DNA of 64,000 bases from NCBI RefSeq assembly GCF_001655675.1, contig NZ_LYRP01000001.1:310001-374000 (forward strand), in the 5' to 3' direction. Position 1 is the stretch's first letter, and the number at the start of each line of letters is the position of its first letter. The position numbers and the translations under genes are program-made. Under the pieces are notes generated by a model. The model was not told the DNA's origin, ran no database searches, and saw only the letters and a list, made by a program, of their open reading frames with translations. This stretch comes from Mangrovibacter phragmitis. GTDB taxonomy: Bacteria > Pseudomonadota > Gammaproteobacteria > Enterobacterales > Enterobacteriaceae. Below are positions 19,799 through 30,059 of the stretch, one piece after another.

Positions 19799-20704
19799 TT
19801 AACGGTCTTTCGGGTCGAGGGCATCACGCAGGCCATCGCCAATGAAGTTAAAACAAAACAGCGTCACTACCAGGAAACCCGCCGGGAATAACAATAACCA
19901 CGGTGAAACCTCCATTGAGTTCGCGCCATCGCTCAACAAAGCGCCCCAACTGCTTAACGGTTCCTGCGTACCTAACCCAAGGAAACTAAGGAAGGATTCA
20001 AACAGGATCATGCTGGGAACCAGCAACGAGGCATAAACCACCACCACACCCAGAACGTTTGGCACAATGTGGCGGATGACGATATTACCGGTAGATACAC
20101 CACCAACCTGAGCGGCTTCAATAAACTCTTTGCGTTTGAGGCTCAGAGTCTGCCCACGGACAATACGCGCCATATCCAGCCAGGAAACCATGCCGATTGC
20201 CACAAAAATCAGCAGGATGTTTTGCCCAAAGAAGGTAACCAGCAAAATGACGAAGAACATGAACGGGAAGGAGTTAAGGATCTCCAGCAGACGCATCATT
20301 ACCGAGTCAACTTTCCCCCCCAGATAGCCTGAGAGTGAACCATACAACGTGCCCAGTATCACGGCGACCAGTGCAGCAGACACCCCAACCATCAGGGAAA
20401 TTCGCCCACCAATCGCCACACGCACCAGCAGGTCACGGCCTGATGAGTCAGTACCGAAATAGTGGCCAGAAGCGAAATCTGGCCCGCTGGACATCATGTT
20501 CCAGTCAGTATCAAAATAAGTAAAAGATGACAACATTGGGGCAAAGGTAACAAAGAGTGCTATGAGTACCAGTACCACCAGACTTGCCACTGCAGCACGG
20601 TTATGAATAAAACGCCGCCGCGCATCCTGCCATAAGCTACGCCCTTCCACTTCAAGCTTCTCGCTGAAGTTTTCCAGGGCCTCACTGTTTTTCTTGCTCA
20701 ACAT
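19799..20704 (-). CDS. oppC: Oligopeptide ABC transporter permease OppC
   Basis: Inner-membrane permease subunit. The 301 residues contain a cytoplasmic N-terminus, about six transmembrane helices, and the EAA loop EFIEAAQVGGVSTGNIVIRHIVPN that contacts the ATPases. I start at the ATG at 20704 (MLSKKNSEALENFSEKL), not at the far upstream frame limit 20782, because GGAG sits 8 bases before it and the length then matches E. coli. Confidence 0.96.
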   Translation of the reverse strand: MLSKKNSEALENFSEKLEVEGRSLWQDARRRFIHNRAAVASLVVLVLIALFVTFAPMLSSFTYFDTDWNMMSSGPDFASGHYFGTDSSGRDLLVRVAIGGRISLMVGVSAALVAVILGTLYGSLSGYLGGKVDSVMMRLLEILNSFPFMFFVILLVTFFGQNILLIFVAIGMVSWLDMARIVRGQTLSLKRKEFIEAAQVGGVSTGNIVIRHIVPNVLGVVVVYASLLVPSMILFESFLSFLGLGTQEPLSSWGALLSDGANSMEVSPWLLLFPAGFLVVTLFCFNFIGDGLRDALDPKDR

Positions 20705-20720
20705 TTGGCTCACTCCAGCA

Positions 20721-21641
20721 TCAATAACGAATTTTTGGGTCGATAACCGCATAAAGCACATCGACAATAGCGTTAAAAACAATCGTCAGGGCACCGACTA
20801 AAATCGTCAGGCTTAGTACCAGTGAGTAGTCGCGGTTCAGTGCACCGTTAACAAACAACTGACCAATCCCCGGTAAACCGTAAATTGTCTCAATCACCAT
20901 CGAACCCGTGATAATCCCCACAAATGCTGGCCCCATATAAGAGAGCACAGGTAATAAAGCAGGCTTCAGTGCATGGCGCATCACAATGCGGCGCATGGGC
21001 AGACCTTTAGCACGCGCGGTACGAATGAAGTTAGAGTGCAACACTTCAATCATTGAGCCACGCGTAATACGCGCGATACTGGAAATATAGGACAGCGAAA
21101 GTGCCACCATTGGCAGCAACATATATTTGAATTCGCCTCCATTCCAGCCACCGCCTGGCAGCCACCGCAATGTAATAGCAAAGATCATGACCAGCAGTGG
21201 CGCGACAACAAAACTGGGAATAACCACACCTGTCATGGCAAAACTCATGACGATGTAATCCCATTTACTGTTCTGTTTGAGTGCGGCAATCACCCCAGCG
21301 GTAACACCCAGCACAATAGCCAACAAGAAAGCAGCCGCACCCAGTTTTGCTGAAACCGGGAATGATGCAGCGACCAAATCATTGACACTGTAATCTTTAT
21401 ATTTGAACGAAGGACCAAAATCGCCATGAGCCAGTTGTTTCAAATAATGAAAATACTGAGTCATCATTGGATCATTGAGATGATACTTCGCTTCGATGTT
21501 CGCCATCACTTCTGGCGGCAGGTTGCGCTCCCCGGTAAATGGACTTCCCGGAGCCAGGCGCATCATAAAGAAGGAAATAGTAATAAGAATAAAAAGTGTC
21601 GGAATTGCTTCCAGACAGCGACGTAAAATAAATTTCAACAT
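20721..21641 (-). CDS. oppB: Oligopeptide ABC transporter permease OppB
   Basis: Second permease subunit, 306 residues as in E. coli. It begins MLKFILRRCLEAIPTLF with a transmembrane helix and contains the EAA loop NFIRTARAKGLPMRRIVMRHALKPALLP and a final IDPKIRY. The start at 21641 is chosen by family length over the frame limit at 21719. An intercistronic hairpin separates it from oppA. Confidence 0.97.
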   Translation of the reverse strand: MLKFILRRCLEAIPTLFILITISFFMMRLAPGSPFTGERNLPPEVMANIEAKYHLNDPMMTQYFHYLKQLAHGDFGPSFKYKDYSVNDLVAASFPVSAKLGAAAFLLAIVLGVTAGVIAALKQNSKWDYIVMSFAMTGVVIPSFVVAPLLVMIFAITLRWLPGGGWNGGEFKYMLLPMVALSLSYISSIARITRGSMIEVLHSNFIRTARAKGLPMRRIVMRHALKPALLPVLSYMGPAFVGIITGSMVIETIYGLPGIGQLFVNGALNRDYSLVLSLTILVGALTIVFNAIVDVLYAVIDPKIRY

Positions 21642-21691
21642 TGCCCGTACCTTCTGGCGTGTGCCTTTGCACTGCGATGAAATAAGACACA

Positions 21692-21719
21692 GTGAGGCAG
21701 AGCAAACGCTCCGCCTCAC
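21692..21719 (-). promoter_or_regulatory. oppA-oppB intercistronic stem-loop
   Basis: On the minus strand GTGAGGCGGAGC and GCTCTGCCTCAC form a 12-bp stem with one G-U pair and a 4-base loop, 9 bases after oppA. There is no T-run, so it is more likely a 3' stabiliser or attenuator than a full terminator. That would fit the usual excess of OppA over the membrane subunits. Confidence 0.7.
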
Positions 21720-21728
21720 AAACGGCCA

Positions 21729-23360
21729 TTAATGTTTGATAATGTACAAATCTTTCACATACACATTATCAAGAGGGTCTTTACCGGTATAACCACCAAC
21801 CCAGGGTTTCACCAGGCGCGCGTTAACATAGTAATAGACCGGGACAATGACGGAATCTTTGTCCAGCTGTTGCTCTGCTTTGTTATACAACTCAGCACGT
21901 TCTTCTTCTGTTTTCACTTTCAGCGTATCAGCCATTATCTTGTCAAAGGCTGCACTCTTATAGTGTGCTGTGTTGTTAGAGCTGTCGGACAGCATGGTGT
22001 TCAGGAAGGAGCTCGGTTCATTATAATCCGCACACCAGCCTGCACGAGCGACAGAAAAGTTCCCCTGATGACGGCTGTCGAGGAATGTTTTCCATTCCTG
22101 GTTATCCAGCCTGACATTGGCACCGATGTTTTTCTTCCAGATAGAAGAAACCGCGATAGCCAGTTTTTTATGCAGATCAGACGTATTGTAAAGCAGGTCG
22201 AAAGACAGCGGCTTATCTTTAGTAAAGCCTGCTTCTGCCAACAATTTACGCGCTTCCTCATTACGTTTCGCCTGGCTCCAGCCAAACCATGCAGGTTGAG
22301 TCAGCTTCGCACCATCAGTATACGGCGGTGTATAACCATACGCAGGCAGATCGCCCTGGTTTTTCACTTTATTGACAATGATATCGCGATCCAGGCTCAG
22401 CTTCAGCGCGGTACGAACGCGCACATCATTGAACGGCGGTTTTTGGTTGTTGATTTCGTAGTAATAAGTGCACAGATACGGGTCAACATGGACCTGATTG
22501 GGGATTTCTTTCTTCAGTTTCTGGAACAGCTCAATCGGTAACTGGTTGTAGGTCATGTCAATTTCACCGCTGCGATAGCGGTTAACATCAGTAACTTCTG
22601 AAGAAATTGGCAGGTAGGTTACCTGGTTAATTACCGTTTTGGCATTATTCCAGTATTGCGGGTTACGCACCAGATCGATACGTTCGTTCACAACCCAGTC
22701 TTTCAGGGTGTAAGCACCGTTAGTGACGATGTTACCCGGCTGAGTCCACTTTTCACCGTATTTTTCAATTGCGGCTTTTGGTACCGGAGACAACGATGCG
22801 TGAACTAACAATTTATAGAAATAAGGCACCGGCTCACTCAGTGTGACTTCCAGTGTATGGTCATCCAGTGCTTTAACGCCCAGGGTATCTGGCGCTTTTT
22901 TCCCGGCAATAATATCGTCAATATTGGCTACGTGGCCATATTGCAGGTAGCTCTCATAAGGAGATGCTGTTTTCGGGTCAGCCAGGCGTTCCCAGCTGTA
23001 AACAAAATCTTGTGCGGTAACCGGCTCACCATTAGACCATTTTGCGTCTTTACGCAGGTGGAAAGTCCAGACTTTAAAATCTTTATTTTCCCATTTTTCT
23101 GCAACACCCGGGATGGCGTGCCCTTGCAAGTCAGTAATCAGCAGGCCTTCAAACAGATCGCGGCTGACGTTAGCTTCCGGTACACCTTCAATTTTATGCG
23201 GATCCAGAGACTGGATTTCGGCCCCATTATTGCGAACCAGTGTTTGTTTTTCTGCAAGTTGAACACCTGCTGGCACATTCGCAGCCATTGCGACATTACC
23301 AGCAAATAGCGCAGTAAAAATCCCTGCAGCTACCAGATTTTTTTTCGTGATGACGGACAT
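21729..23360 (-). CDS. oppA: Periplasmic oligopeptide-binding protein OppA
   Basis: Binds peptides of two to five residues and delivers them to OppBC. 543 residues as in E. coli, with a 26-residue signal peptide ending GNVAMA and a solute-binding family 5 fold (EIQSLDPHKIEG, GEPVTAQDFVYSWERL, GWCADYNEPSSFLNTM). The start follows GGAGT. It heads the opp operon. In E. coli its mRNA is repressed by the small RNA GcvB near the ribosome site. I did not verify that target here. Confidence 0.98.
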   Translation of the reverse strand: MSVITKKNLVAAGIFTALFAGNVAMAANVPAGVQLAEKQTLVRNNGAEIQSLDPHKIEGVPEANVSRDLFEGLLITDLQGHAIPGVAEKWENKDFKVWTFHLRKDAKWSNGEPVTAQDFVYSWERLADPKTASPYESYLQYGHVANIDDIIAGKKAPDTLGVKALDDHTLEVTLSEPVPYFYKLLVHASLSPVPKAAIEKYGEKWTQPGNIVTNGAYTLKDWVVNERIDLVRNPQYWNNAKTVINQVTYLPISSEVTDVNRYRSGEIDMTYNQLPIELFQKLKKEIPNQVHVDPYLCTYYYEINNQKPPFNDVRVRTALKLSLDRDIIVNKVKNQGDLPAYGYTPPYTDGAKLTQPAWFGWSQAKRNEEARKLLAEAGFTKDKPLSFDLLYNTSDLHKKLAIAVSSIWKKNIGANVRLDNQEWKTFLDSRHQGNFSVARAGWCADYNEPSSFLNTMLSDSSNNTAHYKSAAFDKIMADTLKVKTEEERAELYNKAEQQLDKDSVIVPVYYYVNARLVKPWVGGYTGKDPLDNVYVKDLYIIKH

Positions 23361-24070
23361 TGTGTTGATACTCCACTCATTATAATTACTGACTTTTACA
23401 GCCAGACTGTTTTCCCCTTTGGGGACCTGTACAGCGCAGGAGCTTTCGCGTCTGCCAGGTTATTGTTGTTTTACTGCTATCACCGACTTCATTTATTACC
23501 GGCCGTACCTGTAAGTACCGCCTGTGTCGATTCTTTCCCACCTCACCTTTCCTGTCATAAAGGCGGGGGGACTTATGTTCAGGTGCATCAGTCTGGTTGA
23601 TACGATGCCCTGACAACTTTTCTGGCGGAAAGTAACAAACCCACTCGTACCAGGCTAATACTATTTGCAGATTTGTTAACCAGGGAGGCATTCATTACAA
23701 GAACGCGTTCACAATTCCCTTCCGCAAAACACACTAAAAGGAAGAACAATCCTTGTAATTACAGAGAGTTAAAAAATACGGGATGAGCCATGTGCATTTG
23801 TAAAAATTGTAACACCACCCATTTTCCACAAAAAACTTAACAACTGCTTATTTTTAGTGCATTCGTCTGCGCGAAGGTGAGTTTTACTAATATCATTTCA
23901 GGAAAGTCCCAGCAAGAGCCAATTTGTTGTGTCATTAAAATAACAAACTGGACGCCTGATTATTAATCAGCATTGCTACTAATTAACGTGTTTTCAAAAG
24001 TTTCACTTATAGTAAGCAGACTGTTTTATACGTGGTGAGTGCAATGAAAGACAAGGTGATGTACGCCACA
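23361..24070. other. Long noncoding region upstream of oppA
   Basis: About 700 bases between the oppA start and the ychE terminator. A long upstream region is also typical of oppA in E. coli and can carry its promoter and leader. A 101-codon minus frame at 23386-23691 has poor, unprotein-like composition and is not called. AT content rises after 23700. No RNA gene was recognised. Confidence 0.5.
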
Positions 24071-24076
24071 GGAAGT

Positions 24077-24104
24077 AAAAAGCGGAATATGTTTTTCCGC
24101 TTTT
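24077..24104 (-). terminator. ychE terminator
   Basis: On the minus strand AAAAGCGGAA and TTCCGCTTTTT pair across a short A-rich loop, ending in T, about 20 bases after the ychE stop. Confidence 0.85.
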
Positions 24105-24125
24105 GTGATCAAGGCTGTAAAAATT

Positions 24126-24773
24126 TTATCCGAGAAGGCCGGGGAAAAGCGCACGCACCCCGGTGACAATAAACTCAATACCCAGTGACATCAGTAACAG
24201 TCCCATGATACGGGTGATAACGTTGATACCCGTTTGCCCTAAAAAACGGACCAGCCAGGGAGCAAGACGGAAAATTAACCAGCAGCACACAGCAAAGAGG
24301 GCAATCGACAAAGAAAAACCCAGCATATAAGTCCATGTGTGGTAGCGCGTTCCCCAAACAATAGTAGAACTAATAGCACCCGGCCCAGCCATTAACGGTA
24401 ACGCCAGCGGAACTACACCCACGCTTTCACGGATGGCCGTTTCTGATTTTTCTTGTTTATTCTGCTTGTCTTCGCCCAGTTTCCCGCTGATCATCGACAT
24501 CGCAATAGTGACAACCAGAATGCCCCCGGCAATACGGAACGAATCAATCGATATACCAAACAATTGCAGAATGCCATCGCCAAGGAACAGCGAGGTCCAC
24601 AAAATAATCGCTACCGACAGATTAGCTGTCAGGTTAGTTTTATTTCTTGCCGCCGCAGTCTGGTAGCTGGTCATACTAATAAATACAGGAATGATACCAA
24701 CCGGGTTGACCAGAGCGAACAGGCCAATAAAGAACTTAAAAAAAGTCGATAAATCGAACAGTGATTGTGTCAC
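24126..24773 (-). CDS. ychE: MarC-family inner-membrane protein YchE
   Basis: 215-residue membrane protein of the UPF0056/MarC family, same length as E. coli YchE. Six hydrophobic segments; the signatures FALVNPVGIIPVF near the N-terminus and PLALPLMAGPGAIS in the middle are typical. Function unsettled: MarC was once linked to antibiotic resistance, but that link was withdrawn. It is divergent from adhE, as in E. coli. Confidence 0.95.
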   Translation of the reverse strand: MTQSLFDLSTFFKFFIGLFALVNPVGIIPVFISMTSYQTAAARNKTNLTANLSVAIILWTSLFLGDGILQLFGISIDSFRIAGGILVVTIAMSMISGKLGEDKQNKQEKSETAIRESVGVVPLALPLMAGPGAISSTIVWGTRYHTWTYMLGFSLSIALFAVCCWLIFRLAPWLVRFLGQTGINVITRIMGLLLMSLGIEFIVTGVRALFPGLLG

Positions 24774-25109
24774 GCAGAGCTCCCTTCACGCGCCAAATAT
24801 AGCTGCGCTACTCTAAATGAAAAACCTTCAACAGACTATGGGATTTACTGTTCTCATCCAATTACCTTAGAAAAAGTTACATTTTAGCCGCATTCATGTT
24901 ACCTACATGTTTCATATATGATAGTGTGAAATAATTGTTTTGTAAGTAAATTAACCACCATTAACACATATGTTCGTTTCCTGTGCTGAAAGGAGTCAGC
25001 TTCAATAGAAATTGACTTGGATCATGAAATACCCCCTGATATGTGAGTAATCTCTATTTGCCGCCAGGGAAAAAAACAGTGACCCAATCAGGTAATGTTG
25101 AAGGTAAGG

Positions 25110-25244
25110 CTCTTTTAGTAAATCAGCAGAAAGTTAAAGAAAACTGAACATAGTTGGTAGTGATGGTTTCTTGATGCAACTGGCGCTGTCTATACTGACT
25201 CTCGGGCAGCTGGTTTACTAAAAGAGTTTAACATTTATCAGGAG
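25110..25244 (+). promoter_or_regulatory. adhE leader with long-range 18-bp stem
   Basis: CTCTTTTAGTAAATCAGC (25110-25127) pairs with 25209-25226 over 18 consecutive positions in RNA, 17 Watson-Crick and one G-U, closing an 81-base loop. The stem ends 13 bases before the AGGAG ribosome site at 25240-25244. The whole ychE-adhE interval (24774-25250) is noncoding. In E. coli, adhE has an unusually long leader and its translation depends on RNase III. This duplex is long enough to be a candidate processing site. Confidence 0.6.
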
Positions 25245-25250
25245 AGCATT

Positions 25251-27929
25251 ATGGCTGTTACTAATGTCGCTGAACTTAACGCACTCGTAGAGCGTGTGAA
25301 AAAAGCCCAGCGTGAATATGCCAACTTTACTCAAGAGCAAGTAGATAAAATCTTCCGCGCCGCCGCTCTGGCTGCTGCAGATGCTCGTATCCCACTCGCT
25401 AAAATGGCCGTTGCTGAATCCGGCATGGGCATTGTTGAAGATAAAGTGATTAAAAACCACTTTGCTTCTGAATATATCTATAACGCCTATAAAGATGAGA
25501 AGACCTGTGGTGTTCTGTCTGTAGACGACACTTTCGGTACCATGACCATTGCTGAGCCTATCGGCATTATCTGTGGCATCGTCCCAACTACTAACCCAAC
25601 GTCTACGGCTATCTTTAAGTCCCTGATAAGCCTTAAAACCCGTAACGCAATTATTTTCTCTCCGCACCCTCGGGCAAAAGACGCCACCAATAAAGCTGCA
25701 GATGTTGTGCTGCAGGCTGCTATCGCAGCTGGTGCGCCAAAAGATTTGATTGGCTGGATAGACCAACCTTCTGTTGAACTGTCTAACGCATTAATGCATC
25801 ACCCGGATATTAACCTGATTCTCGCCACGGGTGGCCCGGGTATGGTTAAAGCGGCTTACAGTTCAGGTAAACCTGCAATTGGTGTAGGTGCAGGTAACAC
25901 CCCAGTGGTTATCGATGAAACCGCAGATGTCAAACGCGCTGTCGCATCTGTACTGATGTCAAAAACATTCGATAACGGCGTAATTTGTGCTTCTGAACAG
26001 TCAGTGGTTGTTGTTGATTCTGTATATGATGCAGTGCGTGAGCGTTTTGCCAGCCATGGCGGTTACATGCTGCAAGGTAAAGAACTTAAGGCCGTTCAGG
26101 ACATTATCCTGAAAAATGGCGCACTGAATGCCGCCATTGTTGGTCAACCAGCGGTGAAAATTGCTGAACTTGCTGGTTTCACTGTGCCAGAAACCACTAA
26201 AATTTTGATTGGTGAAGTGTCCGTCGTTGATGACAGCGAGCCCTTTGCACACGAAAAATTGTCCCCTACTCTGGCAATGTACCGTGCGAAAGACTTTGAA
26301 GATGCTGTTGAGAAAGCAGAAAAATTGGTTGCGATGGGTGGTATCGGTCACACATCCTGCCTGTACACCGACCAGGACAACCAGCCAGAACGTGTCGCTT
26401 TCTTCGGTCAAATGATGAAAACTGCACGTATTCTGATCAACACCCCGGCTTCACAGGGTGGTATTGGTGACCTGTACAACTTCAAACTCGCACCTTCCCT
26501 GACACTGGGTTGTGGTTCCTGGGGTGGTAACTCCATCTCTGAAAACGTTGGTCCTAAACACCTGATCAACAAGAAAACGGTTGCTAAGCGAGCTGAAAAC
26601 ATGTTGTGGCATAAACTTCCGAAATCTATCTACTTCCGCCGTGGTTCACTGCCCGTCGCGTTAGATGAAGTGATTACTGATGGTCACAAACGTGCTCTGA
26701 TCGTGACCGACCGGTTCTTGTTCAATAATGGTTATGCTGACCAGATTACTTCTGTACTGAAAGCTGCTGGTGTTGAAACTGAAGTCTTCTTTGAAGTTGA
26801 AGCAGACCCCACACTGACAGTTGTTCGTAAAGGTGCTGAGCTGGCGAATTCCTTCAAACCGGACGTTATCATCGCCCTGGGTGGTGGTTCTCCGATGGAT
26901 GCGGCTAAAATCATGTGGGTTATGTACGAGCACCCGGAAACTCACTTCGAAGAACTGGCTCTGCGTTTCATGGATATCCGTAAACGTATCTATAAATTCC
27001 CGAAAATGGGTGTGAAAGCGAAAATGATCGCGGTCACCACCACTTCCGGTACCGGTTCTGAAGTTACTCCGTTTGCTGTAGTGACCGATGACGCTACTGG
27101 TCAGAAATATCCGTTAGCCGATTACGCACTGACTCCTGACATGGCCATTGTCGATGCTAACCTGGTTATGGATATGCCGAAGTCTTTGTGCGCATTTGGC
27201 GGGCTTGATGCAGTTACCCACGCACTGGAAGCCTATGTTTCTGTGCTGGCATCTGAGTTCTCTGATGGTCAGGCTTTGCAGGCTCTGAAACTGCTGAAAG
27301 AAAACCTGCCAGCTTCTTACCACGAAGGTTCTAAAAATCCGGTAGCGCGTGAACGTGTTCACAGTGCAGCAACCATCGCGGGTATCGCGTTTGCGAACGC
27401 ATTCCTGGGTGTTTGCCACTCTATGGCTCACAAACTGGGTTCACAGTTCCATATTCCTCACGGTCTGGCTAATGCTCTGTTAATCGCTAACGTTATCCGT
27501 TATAACGCGAACGATAACCCAACCAAACAGACTGCTTTCAGCCAGTATGACCGTCCGCAGGCACGCCGTCGTTATGCAGAAATTGCTGACCATCTGGGGC
27601 TGAGCGCACCTGGTGACCGCACTGCTGCGAAAATCGAGAAACTGCTTGCATGGCTGGAAAGCATCAAGGCTGAACTGGGTATTCCTAAGTCAATCCGCGA
27701 AGCGGGCGTTCAGGAAGCGGACTTCCTTGCTCATGTTGATAAACTGTCTGAAGATGCATTTGATGACCAGTGTACTGGCGCTAACCCGCGTTACCCACTG
27801 ATTTCCGAACTGAAACAGATTCTCCTGGATACTTTCTATGGACGTGAATACGTTGAAGGTAAACCAGCAGAAAAAGCAGTTGCACCTAAAGCAGAAAAAA
27901 CTGATAAAAAAGCCAAGAAAACCGCTTAA
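25251..27929 (+). CDS. adhE: Bifunctional acetaldehyde-CoA/alcohol dehydrogenase
   Basis: Reduces acetyl-CoA to ethanol in two NADH-dependent steps during fermentation, and forms spirosome filaments. The 892 residues comprise an aldehyde dehydrogenase half (about 1-440; nucleophilic Cys in NGVICASEQ) and an iron alcohol dehydrogenase half (about 450-870; GGGSPMDAAKIMW, DAVTHALEAYVS, GVCHSMAHKLGSQFHIPHG for iron). The C-terminal tail is Lys/Ala-rich. Codon use is strongly biased in this gene, as expected for an abundant protein. Start set by AGGAG. Confidence 0.98.
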   Translation: MAVTNVAELNALVERVKKAQREYANFTQEQVDKIFRAAALAAADARIPLAKMAVAESGMGIVEDKVIKNHFASEYIYNAYKDEKTCGVLSVDDTFGTMTIAEPIGIICGIVPTTNPTSTAIFKSLISLKTRNAIIFSPHPRAKDATNKAADVVLQAAIAAGAPKDLIGWIDQPSVELSNALMHHPDINLILATGGPGMVKAAYSSGKPAIGVGAGNTPVVIDETADVKRAVASVLMSKTFDNGVICASEQSVVVVDSVYDAVRERFASHGGYMLQGKELKAVQDIILKNGALNAAIVGQPAVKIAELAGFTVPETTKILIGEVSVVDDSEPFAHEKLSPTLAMYRAKDFEDAVEKAEKLVAMGGIGHTSCLYTDQDNQPERVAFFGQMMKTARILINTPASQGGIGDLYNFKLAPSLTLGCGSWGGNSISENVGPKHLINKKTVAKRAENMLWHKLPKSIYFRRGSLPVALDEVITDGHKRALIVTDRFLFNNGYADQITSVLKAAGVETEVFFEVEADPTLTVVRKGAELANSFKPDVIIALGGGSPMDAAKIMWVMYEHPETHFEELALRFMDIRKRIYKFPKMGVKAKMIAVTTTSGTGSEVTPFAVVTDDATGQKYPLADYALTPDMAIVDANLVMDMPKSLCAFGGLDAVTHALEAYVSVLASEFSDGQALQALKLLKENLPASYHEGSKNPVARERVHSAATIAGIAFANAFLGVCHSMAHKLGSQFHIPHGLANALLIANVIRYNANDNPTKQTAFSQYDRPQARRRYAEIADHLGLSAPGDRTAAKIEKLLAWLESIKAELGIPKSIREAGVQEADFLAHVDKLSEDAFDDQCTGANPRYPLISELKQILLDTFYGREYVEGKPAEKAVAPKAEKTDKKAKKTA

Positions 27930-27954
27930 TATCGGTTAAAACGACATGGATTTT

Positions 27955-27978
27955 GAACCCGCTTCGGCGGGTTCTTTT
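27955..27978 (+). terminator. adhE terminator
   Basis: GAACCCGC TTCG GCGGGTTC followed by T6: a compact GC-rich stem capped by a TTCG tetraloop, 25 bases after the adhE stop. Confidence 0.95.
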
Positions 27979-28914
27979 TTATTCGTCACACCGAGTAATG
28001 CTCTCTCTCTCAGCGCTTGCAGCGCGCCAAAATCACGTTCTCAGAATGTGTGCCCATTGCATTCACTGTAGTGGTTGTCTCTAATCCACAATGCCTCTGG
28101 CGCAATGATTACTTATATCTGGCATTCTTTAGCGCTATTCCCCAACCAGTTAATTTATAGCTTCACAGCGAACGCCCTGCGCACTGACGGGCACATTTAC
28201 AACACACTGTGTGGCGTTACGGTTTTATGGGCAGATTTTGCCAGTAGCGGGCTATCTACCTGCATTATCTGGTAAATATGGTTTGGGGTTGCACCGCTAT
28301 TTTTTCTGGTTCAGGCCCGGCTGAGAAACACGCTTGCCTGATGGCAGACGTTCATTGCCCATTAGATGGATATCTGGTGGATTAGAGGAGAAAGGTGAAG
28401 CATCGTCTTTACTACAACGCACTCCTGTTTTGCAACCCTGATTAAGGTTCTAACAGTAAATACAGTTCACTTTGGCTAATATGCGCTGGCAGCAACAGTA
28501 TGCACAGTATCAATTTATCCCCCGATGCTCTTTCAAGTGAATCCTTAAGGATTCAGTATCCATAGTTCGGCCTCCTGGTATTTACTCAGGCAGTTTTTTC
28601 CCAGCAAATTGCCCTCACAGAAACTAACCATATCATCACCAGTGATAACAACACCCCGCCTGCGAAAGTCCATTAGCTATTTATAAGATGACTGGGCTAA
28701 TACCATTCGGCAATCAAGTAAATAACGTGCGCCAGACGCTGCCACTCAGCATGGGGGGCACTGTATGTCACTTGGCTGACAAATCTGACACATGTCTGGT
28801 GCCCGGCTCACGTACCAGCACACTATTCAGACAATTGGCATATCAAACCGCCATTCTGGCCAAAATGTATAGCACTGGTAAATTTAATTAACACTGATTA
28901 AGCAAGGCAACTTA
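27979..28914. other. Gene-poor interval between adhE and tdk
   Basis: About 935 bases with no gene I can support. Frames at 28075-28275 and 28688-28891 on the plus strand lack good ribosome sites and recognisable domains. The adhE-tdk interval is also a site of change in E. coli (remnant ychG and insertion sequences). Here it may be a decayed gene or insertion, but no transposase remnant or terminal repeat was recognised. Confidence 0.5.
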
Positions 28915-29532
28915 TTAGATTTTGTTAAGCTTTTTCTGAATATCAGGCAACGAGCCAAGGGCTATGGCATCTTTATAGTGTTTCCTGCACACGGATACAT
29001 AACGCTCATTACCGCCGATAACGACTTGCTGGCCTTCATTATATGGGCGTCCGGATTGATCCAGCCGTAAAACCATACTGGCCTTGCGACCACAAAAACA
29101 AATAGTTTTCAGCTCAACCAGTTTATCTGACCATGCGAGCAAATATTGACTCCCGCTAAATAATTCCCCACGAAAATCAGTCCGTAATCCATAACACAGT
29201 ACAGGAATATCCAGGTTATCAACCACGTCAGACAATTGACGAACTTGCTCACGCGTCAAAAATTGACTTTCATCAACCAGTACACAGTGTAATGGTGACA
29301 GCGCGGCAGAATCACGAATTTCAGTGAATAGATCCGTAGTATTATTATACAGCTGAGCGGGCGAAGACAGACCTATACGCGAGCTCACTTTACCAGCACC
29401 AAAGCGATCATCAATTTCTGCTGTATATACCAGACTACGCATACCACGTTCGTGGTAATTGTAAGCAGATTGCAGCAATGCCGTTGATTTCCCGGCATTC
29501 ATTGCAGAATAGTAAAAATAGAGCTGAGCCAT
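28915..29532 (-). CDS. tdk: Thymidine kinase
   Basis: Phosphorylates thymidine (and deoxyuridine) in salvage. The 205 residues equal E. coli Tdk. P-loop [10 protein letters not shown] at residues 9-18, DESQF magnesium/base motif, lasso segment [15 protein letters not shown], and a C-terminal CRKH pair. It is divergent from hns, as in E. coli. Confidence 0.97.
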   Translation of the reverse strand: MAQLYFYYSAMNAGKSTALLQSAYNYHERGMRSLVYTAEIDDRFGAGKVSSRIGLSSPAQLYNNTTDLFTEIRDSAALSPLHCVLVDESQFLTREQVRQLSDVVDNLDIPVLCYGLRTDFRGELFSGSQYLLAWSDKLVELKTICFCGRKASMVLRLDQSGRPYNEGQQVVIGGNERYVSVCRKHYKDAIALGSLPDIQKKLNKI

Positions 29533-30059
29533 GAATGAATAAACCTTTCAACACACGATACGCGCGTAGTTTACCATACTCCTGTCACTGTGGCGTTTTT
29601 TCCTCGTCCATACAATGGGGATTGGGGCGTAACATTTATTTTATATTCACTGGAGAAAATTTGCCTGTCATCACTCGTTTCTGCAGACACATCTGTAATG
29701 TGATTACTCTCCATACAGCCTCCTTTTTGTAAGCAGCGCAAAGAATCCATTACGGCGAATCAGCGTGAGACAAAGAGAAACCACCCGCGATGGTGAATTT
29801 ATGCACCGTATTGATGCTACTAACTGAATGGAAAAGTAATTTTCCATAATGAAAGTCTTAACAATCTAAGTGGCTAAATCTATAGATAATACAAAAGAGT
29901 GATATTGAAGAAGCTAAATTCTATTACAAAACGTGTTTTGTATTAGCCATAATGGGAAAAGGGATGTTGCTGATAGTCCCTGCGCATGGGTTTTTATAAC
30001 GGTCATTTCTTTAAGTTATTAGTTAAAAAATGGATGCATATCGCGTTATTTTGATTTCC
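29533..30059. other. AT-rich tdk-hns divergent region
   Basis: About 530 AT-rich bases upstream of the hns promoter, with no gene-like frame. H-NS represses its own gene in E. coli by binding curved AT-rich DNA upstream of the promoter. The A/T tracts here are suitable for that, which is inference from composition. Confidence 0.45.

Noticed and set aside
23386-23691. 101-codon minus-strand frame upstream of oppA
   Set aside because: Composition is not protein-like, and it lies in the expected long oppA upstream region.
28075-28275. 66-codon plus-strand frame after adhE
   Set aside because: No ribosome site, no recognisable domain, and the frame looks like chance coding in a decayed interval.
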